Assembly (NCBI GenBank): GCA_903813345.2
Contig: CAIIXF020000003.1
Location: forward strand, 4,487,815 to 4,551,814
DNA: 64,000 nt
Direction of reading: 5' to 3'
Source: Owenia fusiformis
Lineage: Eukaryota > Annelida > Polychaeta > Sabellida > Oweniidae
Shown: in pieces, positions 59,501-64,000 of the stretch
Layout of the letters: each line of letters opens with the position of its first letter
Position numbering within the stretch: position 1 is the first letter of the stretch
Notes under the pieces: generated by a model
What the model was told of the DNA's origin: nothing
Databases searched by the model: none
Seen by the model: only the letters and a program-made list of their open reading frames with translations
Position numbers and translations under genes: made by a program

Positions 59501-62116
59501 AGGGATTTGGTGCAAGGCGTTCATTAAAGTGATAATTTTCTCAAATTAATGCTAGGATACAGTGATTAAACACACCATAATAGTAATGTATGCACATCTG
59601 GTCACTCATAAGAGTCGAGACTAATCCATTAAGCCTCTGCTCAAATTGCCGTCCGGGAGTTCAATTCAACGTCACTTACATGTTCTTCTAAACTCCAATC
59701 AAAAATATACACAACATGCTTGTTCACCTCATGTTCTACAAATAAGCCAATACGCGATAAATTTTTAGTTTCGTTCAGTTTAGTTACCTCACGTTTGAAG
59801 AGTTCTCATGAGAGGTACAACTTCGTCTTCATCCGGGTTCTTTCCCATTGGATTACACAGGAGTGCGATTTTCACTAGGTCATATTCTACTTTTCATGAA
59901 AATAATAAAGTAGTTGATCAACTATTGTAATCTTTATTGTACACACGAAAAAAGTATGAGACCAAAGTAAACTCTTCAAATGACAGGGTAATGCGACTCT
60001 TCAAAATGAAGGTTTATGTCGAGGTGCCATTACTGCAACAATAACAATAATCAACAAAGTCAGCCTGATAAATTATCATTTCATGCTCAGCAAACGTTAA
60101 TCAAAAGTCACTTTCCCAAAGCAATAATGTAGTTAGAAGCATAATACAGACAATGCACTGTAGCGCCCATCTCAGAGGCTCTGCAGTTCAAGAGTAACAA
60201 CCGGCAAAAATCCATTAATTCGAGTTTTCCACAAACTATGATGTAAATCTATTCAAAGTATTCAAAGTAAAACAAGTTTATGAATAATGTTCCAGTCAAT
60301 ACAGCTCCACAATGTAACATATTAATTACGTATTATTTATGCAATCGGGTTATGTAGGAACAGAGTTGATCTTTTATCTTTTTTGATTTTAGAGTCCATA
60401 TGGATTACCAAAAGTGGCTATCAAACCACTTCGTTCAGAACAAAATAATTGTTAAATGGGACAATAATGTATAAACAAATGATAAAACAATAACTTCCAT
60501 TGAATAATGCTATCAATTACTAAAAATAAACTTCTAAATTAAAACAATATAACAGATCTAGAATAAACCATTTGGTGGATAACTATCATGCATTGACTAT
60601 CCATATTTGGTTATATTTGCAGACGATGTCGCTGATGTGCAAAAGACAGTGTCAGTTCTAATAGATGGCGATGAAACAATGATGGATGTCATCGATCTCA
60701 ATACAGATGAGGTAAGTTTCAATTCAATTTTCATTTAGTGTTTAACCTAACTTCAGCCCGATTTGCTAAAAGTCAAAATATTTAAAATAGAAGGAAGAAA
60801 TATTGTTGAAATACTTCACACGGGTGTCTGAAAACCCGAAGTGGTTTATAAACAACATGTCTATATTTAACTTATATCATGATAAAAAGTTGCAATGAAA
60901 TAAAATAAATATATGTAATTAGTTTTTTTTAGTTCTTTGCAAACTTTAAGCACACGTGGCCATGGCAAACTTATTTGCGTTCCCATACGTATACCCTGGA
61001 GCACTACAGTATCCCCAAAAATTGACTGTTGTTTTTAATAATTAGTTCGAATATTTTTCAGGAATATGCTTCATATTCAGACGTAGATGCTTATGTTGTG
61101 GTGTATTCTATAACAGACCGGAAGTCATATCAGCACGCCATTGACCTCCTCCATGAGATACGGATGGAAGCGGGACTTGAAACTGCTATAATCCTTGTTG
61201 GCAACAAAAGTGATATAGTCCGGCAAAGACAAATAGCTATAGAAGGTAATACACACAGAGTAATTAATATCCCGGGATTACTCGACGGTGCCTTTATATT
61301 TTGATGCGGTTCAGTGTAACACTGGATGAAACACATGGATTGACTTGTGTAAAAATCATAAGAGTAGCACCTCGAATCAAAATATAGCCAAAGTTTTACC
61401 AAAGGTTTGTGAATCTAGAAGAGTATCATCATTATAGGCCTTGATGACCTGCAAATTGACGAATAAATACAAAAAATGACGACTGTTATTGTTTTAATCG
61501 TCAATTAACACAAAACAGAACAATTTTGGTTTGACTTTGTGATTTCAGCGGATTTTATTCCTCAATGTTTCTTACATTTTGCGTTAGAATTATCCTAATA
61601 AACGTATATACAAGTTCGACATATCTCAAATTGTCAATGTATTTTTTTGAACTAAATAGGGTTGGGGGGGGGTGAGGTACAAATTCTATGATCCAACTTA
61701 CTATGCAATAATGTGATTATATTCAAGTGCACATGTGTGTTGACCGGTTCCCCTCCTTGAATATTAAAATTGATTTATTACATAAATTTATTATTATAAA
61801 TAAAAATTAAAGATTTTACTTAATGATTTGCTTTAAAAAACCAAAACATGGCCGTAATATTTGATAATTCTGTGTTTTAGAAGGGAAATCAACTGCTCAG
61901 ACCTACGATTGTAAATTCATCGAAACCTCCGCCGTACTCAATCACCAAATTGATGATCTCCTAGCGGGAATAGTGAAACAAATCAGACTCAAACGGAAAA
62001 AAGACGGTAGAAAGAAAAGAGGAGGATGCCATAAGGTGGCGAAAGGTCTCATTGATAAACTGCTTTTGAAAAGCACACACGTCTCAAAATCATGTGACAA
62101 TCTATTTGTGCTGTGA
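34687..62116 (+). CDS. RGK-family small GTPase (Rad/Gem/Rem-like), 4 coding exons
   Basis: The model joins 34687-35542, 60623-60711, 61062-61245 and 61881-62116 (1365 nt, 454 residues plus TGA). All three introns are GT-AG, with phases 1, 0 and 1. Seen in the translation: P-loop GGSRVGKSA (residues 258-266), NKSD (363-366), ETSA (391-394), a basic stretch (412-431) and the C-terminus KSCDNLFVL (446-454). That terminus matches the RGK ending (C-x-x-L-x-V-L) and has no CaaX prenylation box. The G3 region reads DLNTDE in place of the usual DxxG, as expected for RGK proteins, whose G3 departs from Ras. RGK proteins of animals sit at the plasma membrane, bind calcium-channel beta subunits and depress voltage-gated calcium current, and bind 14-3-3 and calmodulin; this is known for the family, not shown here. 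Vertebrate members are about 270-310 residues, so the 250-residue Ser/Arg-rich N-terminus is long. It could be any invertebrate RGK paralogue; family assignment is very secure. Confidence 0.95.
36289..36363. repeat. Imperfect hairpin (~75 bp)
   Basis: AAAGACCGACCGCCG pairs with CGGTGGTCGGCCTTT across about 45 bp. It is GC-rich within AT-rich intron DNA and may be a MITE core. Confidence 0.4.
36842..37062. mobile_element. TACACTCCCC-family MITE, copy e
   Basis: The left end is TACACTCCCCTCCTTAAGTT and the right end AAATTAAGGAGGGTGGAGTG followed by TA. Both termini are flanked by or include TA, which fits a TA target site. Confidence 0.7.
37294..37309. repeat. TA microsatellite
   Basis: A short run of TA dinucleotides in RGK intron 1. 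Confidence 0.6.
37628..37660. repeat. 10 bp tandem repeat GGCCGATGAT
   Basis: Three copies and a partial fourth, located at the end of a 78-codon open frame that I do not regard as a gene. Confidence 0.7.
38129..38345. mobile_element. TACACTCCCC-family MITE, one-ended remnant f
   Basis: CCCCCTTCATAAACTTGCCA followed by AGCGGAAGTCC and ACTTATCAAAG matches the left end and subterminal part of the family. The right terminus was not found, so the extent given is a guess. Confidence 0.4.
39728..39920. mobile_element. TACACTCCCC-family MITE, one-ended remnant g
   Basis: TACACTCCCCTACATAAGTT followed by a GGAAATTTCG word matches the left terminus. No matching right end was found within 300 bp. Confidence 0.4.
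40909..41361 (-). CDS. Unassigned 150-residue open frame (doubtful)
   Basis: An open frame of 150 codons, downstream of the dioxygenase on the same strand and about 530 bp past its stop. The product is rich in Cys, Lys, Ile and Phe and has no domain I recognise. No inverted repeats or target duplications were noticed around it. It may be a chance frame in AT-rich intron DNA, or a decayed piece of something older. I give it low weight and no function. Confidence 0.12.
   Translation of the reverse strand: MYFFLFTYRMNFRFSNIARRYCIYLFRISIKQMRVNLHCNILHTYISRVVLKNNQENPCFQMDSSLSKNMNEDMPFEKLTTCFKFLQFSVIKNNLKVVISNVISYSMKFVDICEFFLSKCTLLDNRTLPCSRCTKSVLLILDVVRIFGCD
41622..41780. mobile_element. TACACTCCCC-family MITE, copy h (right end intact)
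   Basis: The right end GGTTGCCAAACTTATTAGGG followed by GAGTGTA is clear. The left end near 41622 is eroded (GACCGCTATATGAGTTTGAC). It lies about 115 bp downstream of the dioxygenase stop codon. Confidence 0.5.
41896..42807 (-). CDS. Phytanoyl-CoA dioxygenase (PhyH) family protein, intronless
   Basis: An uninterrupted 303-residue frame ends in TAG at 41896-41898. It is a non-haem Fe(II)/2-oxoglutarate oxygenase of the PhyH family. The iron ligands are visible: WHMDQ gives His147 and Asp149, and ALHGAPGN gives His244. Arg255 in RRVISTRW is placed to bind the 2-oxoglutarate carboxylate. FDKDGVVFLKGVF (43-55) is the typical N-terminal strand of the family, and TTLRFVKGSHKFG (174-186) is the usual loop before the second ligand. 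Family members hydroxylate varied substrates, from phytanoyl-CoA to small metabolites; the substrate here is unknown. No PTS2 or PTS1 is obvious, since the C-terminus is LWRK. The first 30 residues look unconserved, so Met31 (42717-42715) is a plausible true start. The gene lies antisense within RGK intron 1 and has no introns, which suggests a retrocopy or transfer from bacteria; neither is proven. Confidence 0.92.
   Translation of the reverse strand: MKYTTNNIIYNNLQTESKDKLIYTFAKHNAMPPLVSQEQREHFDKDGVVFLKGVFDIKWMDIIARGIDKNKADMSQYGESIQAHPGDPGRYFNDYLNWKRIPEYNDYVLNSVAKDIAGELLNSNYVSYYYEHVLTKDAGAQKVTPWHMDQSYFPIDGDKCCSIWMPIDPVPEATTLRFVKGSHKFGKWFNPRKFETAENYVRVKDDEKEWEDLPDIDANLDGYEVLKWACEPGDCIVFHFKALHGAPGNTLATPRRVISTRWCGDDCYIADRPWVPSPPETFGLKNGDPLTKNEEWFPTLWRK
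43380..43790. repeat. Minisatellite built on ACTCATACTCAA (12 bp) units
   Basis: Units of ACTCATACTCAA alternate with ATCATTCACCCTAAA to form compound units of about 27-42 bp. Open frames across it on both strands are repeat by-products. Confidence 0.85.
45276..45345. repeat. Perfect 70 bp palindrome
   Basis: Two 34 bp arms, the left starting ACCTGTCGGTTGTCTTTGAC, are exact reverse complements around a 2 bp centre (AG). No mismatch was found. The arms contain GACTTTGACGCTATAG. The sequences outside the arms do not pair. A perfect hairpin this long with almost no loop is typical of a very recent inverted duplication or of a foldback transposon. Confidence 0.9.
45548..45609. repeat. Hairpin with ~17 bp arms
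   Basis: TTGGTTCATTCAGTGTA pairs, with one mismatch, with TACACTGAACGAACCAA. A direct partial copy of the arm (GAGTTCGTTCAGTGTATA) is also present at about 45430. Confidence 0.5.
46582..46735. mobile_element. TACACTCCCC-family MITE, one-ended remnant i
   Basis: ACACTCCCCTCCATAAGTTT followed by GGCAACTAGAAGTCCACTC is a well-kept left terminus. The right terminus was not found; the end given is approximate. Confidence 0.5.
47209..48781. mobile_element. Long-arm foldback transposon, ~475 bp arms, CTAAT flanks (1573 bp)
   Basis: The left arm (47209-47683) and the right arm (48312-48781) are inverted copies that look more than 90% alike. The ends read CACGGGGTACCATCGAATAA and its complement, ending in CCCCGTG. 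The 5 bp CTAAT lies directly outside both ends (47204-47208 and 48782-48786), a likely target duplication. Each arm carries two copies of GGAACGTAACCGGAGC near its inner part. The middle (about 630 bp) holds a 79-codon frame at 48001-48240 without recognised similarity. CAC termini with 5 bp duplications occur in the Transib/RAG group, but that placement is a guess. The close match of the arms implies recent activity. Confidence 0.8.
49906..50331. repeat. 71 bp tandem repeat, 6 copies
   Basis: Each unit starts CACTTAGGCTAGCACTCAAG and ends GGTATTTGGTGTGTCACAAT. The copies are nearly identical and fit 6 x 71 bp, apart from single-base differences. A 64-codon plus-strand frame is a by-product. 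Confidence 0.88.
51307..51480. mobile_element. TACACTCCCC-family MITE, one-ended remnant j
   Basis: TACACTCCCCTTCATAAGTT followed by TGCCAACCGCAAG and the subterminal CACTTATCAAAGCC word is clear. The right end was not found. Confidence 0.45.
51925..54805. repeat. 47 bp satellite array, about 61 copies, with internal duplication
   Basis: The unit runs ACATTGTCACAATGATAGAG, ATTGTGAGCAAATAGAACGT, ATGTTGT. Every unit contains CACAAT-GATAGAG-ATTGTG, an inverted repeat with a 7 bp loop. Rare variants occur twice about 1.98 kb apart: GTTGGCTGTACATTG at about 52437 and 54416, and TTGTGCTCAAATAG at about 52229 and 54207. A block of roughly 40 units has therefore been copied within the array. As 47 is not a multiple of three, the minus-strand frames cycle through three readings of a 47-residue peptide repeat; frames up to 258 codons arise from this. 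Confidence 0.93.
55146..55479. mobile_element. hAT-like non-autonomous element (334 bp)
   Basis: It begins CAGGGGCGGATCTGGGA and ends ATATCCGCCAGTG, inverted versions of the CAGNGGCGGATC terminus common in hAT-type MITEs of many animals. AGCAG lies directly outside both ends (55141-55145 and 55480-55484), possibly what is left of an 8 bp duplication. The interior has long G and C runs and GGGCCC-rich words. The small open frames across it are by-products. Confidence 0.7.
56296..56433. mobile_element. TACACTCCCC-family MITE, copy k (138 bp)
   Basis: The left end is TACACTCCTTCCCATAAGTT and the right end GTAAAACTTATGAAGGGAGT followed by GTA. It is the shortest two-ended copy and appears internally deleted. 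Confidence 0.65.
56909..57030. repeat. 120 bp dispersed repeat, copy 1
   Basis: Similar to 59745-59865 along its length in direct orientation. Shared words are ACGCGATAA, CAGTTTAGTTACCTC and CATCCGGGTTCTTTCCCATT. Neither end shows inverted repeats. Confidence 0.7.
57076..58155. mobile_element. TA-flanked mariner-type element with ~200 bp inverted repeats (1080 bp)
   Basis: The ends are CAGGGTGTCCGGAAAGTAAA and TTTACTTTCCGGACACCCTG, with TA outside both (57074-57075 and 58156-58157). The arms extend about 200 bp, since ATGGTTACGG and TATG(C/T)GGAGCAG occur inverted near 57230 and 57965-58010. CAGGGTGTC(C) termini with TA duplications are typical of mariner/Tc1-like elements. No transposase was recognised inside. 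A 68-codon frame at 57521-57727 is unassigned. Confidence 0.8.
59745..59865. repeat. 120 bp dispersed repeat, copy 2
   Basis: Partner of 56909-57030, about 85-90% alike by eye. It may be a SINE fragment or part of a larger repeat; no pol III boxes were identified. Confidence 0.65.
60623..60711 (+). CDS. RGK GTPase coding exon 2 (switch I to G3 region)
   Basis: This 89 nt exon is flanked by acceptor TTTGCAG and donor GTAAGT. It completes Asp286 and encodes up to Glu315. The strand VSVLIDGDETMMDVIDLN corresponds to the beta2-beta3 hairpin of RGK proteins. The DxxG glycine of Ras G3 is absent. It was found by joining frames, because it is too short to stand out as an open frame. Confidence 0.9.
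60712..61061 (+). other. RGK intron 2
   Basis: A 350 bp phase 0 intron from GTAAGT to TTTTTCAG. No other feature is seen in it. Confidence 0.88.
61062..61245 (+). CDS. RGK GTPase coding exon 3 (core and NKxD)
   Basis: This 184 nt exon starts after TTTTTCAG and ends before GTAATA, a weaker donor. It encodes residues 316-376, including the beta4 strand AYVVVYSITDRKSY, the helix after it, and ILVGNKSDIVRQRQIAIE with the guanine-specificity motif NKSD. VYSI.DR.S and ILVGNK.D are hallmarks of Rad/Gem/Rem. Confidence 0.93.
61246..61880 (+). other. RGK intron 3
   Basis: A 635 bp phase 1 intron from GTAATA to GTTTTAG. It is AT-rich with a G-run near 61666-61675. The reading frame that continues across the donor to 61304 is intronic read-through and has no RGK similarity. 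Confidence 0.88.
61881..62116 (+). CDS. RGK GTPase coding exon 4 (G5 and C-terminal tail)
   Basis: The exon follows a GTTTTAG acceptor, completes Glu377 and runs to TGA at 62114-62116. It encodes CKFIETSAVL (G5, ETSA), an amphipathic alpha5 helix, the basic stretch RLKRKKDGRKKRGG that in family members binds phosphoinositides and calmodulin, and the RGK tail KSCDNLFVL. The exact RGK-type ending confirms that this is the last coding exon and that the frame is intact. Confidence 0.94.
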
Positions 62117-62697
62117 TGTAAGATATTTACCTTGACGTCATACTCTACGTGTTTTGACGTCATCATTTTCTGCTGTGATGTCTTACTTGTATAACAACAG
62201 TGCTCATGTAAAAATGTACTATAGAAACTACACGATGTCAGTAAAACTGACAAAATGCACGGAGGGGACCTTCACCTTACAATGATTTACGTATTTCAAA
62301 AAATCTACAAATCTACAGGTATTATTATAAGTATTTATTAAAGTTCCTGTATACCATGACTGCTTCTTGTGCTTGGATCATTGCGAAAAGTGTAACTTCC
62401 ATTCTGCACAATCGTCTCCTATATATTTTTACATTAAGTAGAGTATCACGCATTTTGCCATTTAGAAACGCAATGGAAAAATGGTAGACACTTTATAAGT
62501 ACGAAATGAAGACAGAGAGTCAACTTTCCCAATTGGTCACTTGATCAGTGAACTGGGCCTGCGTAGATATTGCAACTGGATTTGAACGCAGTGTTTACCC
62601 TTTTGTGTGACAAAGGATGTTTAATTGGAATACACAATGTATATCTTGATGCCTGAGTCGCTTTTGCTCCGGCGCCTGGCCGATTGAGTATTTTGTT

Positions 62698-63169
62698 CAA
62701 AGGAGGAGGGAAAGTATCGCAACAGATTTCGGACAGTCATATGTTGGATTTTGGCTATTTTCTGAGGATTTAAACAAGTGCATATGTTAGACCAATACAT
62801 GACCTCCAAGAAAAGCACTCTTAAGGATGATAGAATAATTTCAACTTTGAAACATGAAAGATGTAAGCAACCCACCCACATGTTTTTCTGAAATGTTTCC
62901 TGCTTTTCAACCCCTTCTACCCCTGCTTTTTAATTTTTCTTGCATCAATATGCTGTGTTTTGACACACAGGTAACCCCTTTAAAGGAATAAGTGATTCCT
63001 TTGGGGTCTTTAAAAATACCCATTATTGGTGACCAAAGCTAGCTGAAACCAACGGATCGCATGAGTTTTCCCTATGGGAAAAATACTTGGGAGATATTGT
63101 TTTCCACTTTATTCCTTTTAGATTTCCTTCCTGTCCGAAATCTGTTGCGATACTTTCCCTCCTCCTTTG
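62698..63169. mobile_element. Inverted repeat pair, 39 bp perfect arms (472 bp)
   Basis: 62698-62736 and 63131-63169 are exact reverse complements, the left starting CAAAGGAGGAGGGAAAGTAT. Weaker pairing continues outward to about 62650 and 63215 (CCGGCG and TCAATTGAG-like words). It is probably a MITE or foldback element, lying where the RGK 3' UTR would be. Confidence 0.65.
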
Positions 63170-63432
63170 TATTCAGTTTTGAAGAAAAATCTCAATTGAC
63201 CTGACGCCGGTCGATGAATCAGATCGCATGTGACCAGGGCACAAGACTAAGACCGCGAATAGTCTATTTCTTAAATATAAAAGGAATTTAAAAGCAACGA
63301 AAGTTATGCTAAAAGCACACATTTCATACTTATTTTTATGATGTCCTCAGATAATATATTGATGTTTGACGATTTTTTTGTTGCTGTCTAATTTTTTCAT
63401 ACACGATCAGATATATTACCTAGATACAGTCG

Positions 63433-63438
63433 AATAAA
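63433..63438 (+). other. Possible RGK polyadenylation signal (AATAAA)
   Basis: I noticed an AATAAA about 1.3 kb past the RGK stop codon. A 3' UTR this long would include the inverted repeat at 62698-63169. AATAAA is common by chance in AT-rich DNA, so this is only a candidate. Confidence 0.2.
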
Positions 63439-64000
63439 TGACATCTCAGATCGTTATGTTTATTAACAATATTACAAATATTCTACAGCCTCTTTACCAC
63501 GCTGGAACTTCAGTTTGACAAATTCATTTCAGATCCCAGTGTCGTTCTCATAACGCCATTTACTGTATTCCAAACATTTTACAAAAATTACTTTTAACAT
63601 TCAGAGAATGCATAGATATTGAAAAACTAGGCGTGTTAAGAACTCCTGGGGTTAAACTTCAATTTTTAAATGCTCGTAAGAAAATACACTTACAATTACT
63701 TGTAAATCAATACCATAGATTTGTATTTTATGAAATGATTTTAAAACCACAAGGTTTTGTAGGTACAATTAGCTCAGTGTCAAATCTTTCAATTTAAAAC
63801 CCAGTAAACAGACATTCTTGGGTTTCTGTTGGCAACTCGGGTTTTAAATCAATTTCGTGAGACTGAACATTGGACCATATTGGACCATATTGTACCATAA
63901 TCGAACATAGAGGGTAACAATGCATTAATGCATTACGGTAAGATGGGGCAACTAAAATCAAAATAGCCCAATGACAAAAAAAGTGTAAAGTTTAAAATCA

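Larger units (their letters stand above)
35543..60622 (+). other. RGK intron 1 (about 25 kb)
   Basis: This phase 1 intron runs from GTGAGT to TTTGCAG and separates the P-loop exon from the rest of the G domain. It hosts the antisense dioxygenase gene (41896-42807), two large tandem arrays and at least ten transposon-like elements listed separately. Nothing further could be supported in 35543-36280, 37063-37620, 37665-38120, 40000-40900, 42810-43370, 43800-45270, 45620-46580, 48790-49900, 50340-51300, 55490-56290, 56440-56900, 58160-59740 or 59870-60620: these are AT-rich, without recognisable coding or RNA genes. Confidence 0.85.
62117..64000. other. Region downstream of RGK stop; probable 3' UTR and beyond
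   Basis: No further coding exon is seen. It contains the inverted repeat at 62698-63169. Minus-strand frames of 103 and 86 codons (61942-62253 and 62621-62881) are a shadow of exon 4 and chance sequence, respectively. Confidence 0.6.

Noticed and set aside
61130-61402. 90-codon minus-strand frame
   Set aside because: Antisense shadow of RGK exon 3 and the start of intron 3.
1-64000. LTR retroelements, viral copies or Polinton-like elements
   Set aside because: No reverse transcriptase, integrase, capsid or polymerase motif and no long terminal direct repeats were noticed. The long inverted repeats seen belong to elements of 3 kb or less.

Overview
This window looks like AT-rich nuclear DNA of an animal, most likely a marine invertebrate; a mollusc or other lophotrochozoan is my guess. 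Supporting signs are a spliced gene with GT-AG introns that encodes an animal-type RGK GTPase, a 25 kb first intron, many short terminal-inverted-repeat transposons, and several minisatellite or satellite arrays. The phylum cannot be fixed from sequence alone.

Only two host protein genes can be supported. The first is an RGK-family (Rad/Gem/Rem) small GTPase on the plus strand, with four coding exons at 34687-35542, 60623-60711, 61062-61245 and 61881-62116. The exons join in frame to 454 residues and carry the P-loop, NKxD, ETSA and the conserved RGK C-terminus. The second is an intronless phytanoyl-CoA dioxygenase-like gene (303 residues, minus strand, 42807-41896) lying antisense inside RGK intron 1. 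No functional link between the two is visible beyond the nesting.

The left half (1-34.6 kb) has no recognisable host gene. It holds minisatellites at 6.07, 6.8-7.3, 9.3, 10.3-10.8 and 11.2-13.56 kb (the last a 40 bp satellite of roughly 58 copies). It also holds foldback or MITE-like elements at 1.03, 5.6, 8.5, 15.7-16.4, 17.9-18.3, 19.2 and 28.2 kb. A broken mariner/Tc1-type transposon with a transposase C-terminal remnant (21.83-24.11 kb) has a second, GC-rich element inserted in it. A TA-flanked element with about 200 bp inverted repeats lies at 28.54-29.56 kb, and a 2.9 kb element with about 300 bp inverted repeats and a repeated TGATGCAACAACAC motif lies at 31.13-34.02 kb.

The RGK intron (35.5-60.6 kb) carries the nested gene, a 12 bp-based repeat at 43.4 kb, a perfect 70 bp palindrome at 45.3 kb, a foldback element with about 475 bp arms at 47.2-48.8 kb, a 71 bp array at 49.9 kb, a 2.9 kb satellite of 47 bp units at 51.9-54.8 kb with an internal ~2 kb duplication, a hAT-like element at 55.1 kb and a TA-flanked element at 57.1-58.2 kb. 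One short DNA-transposon family with termini TACACTCCCC...GGGGAGTGTA recurs about eleven times across the window. No rRNA, CRISPR, LTR element or viral copy was seen. No wholly new biological system could be demonstrated; the most unusual items are the nested dioxygenase gene, the palindrome, the long-arm foldback elements and the nested insertions.
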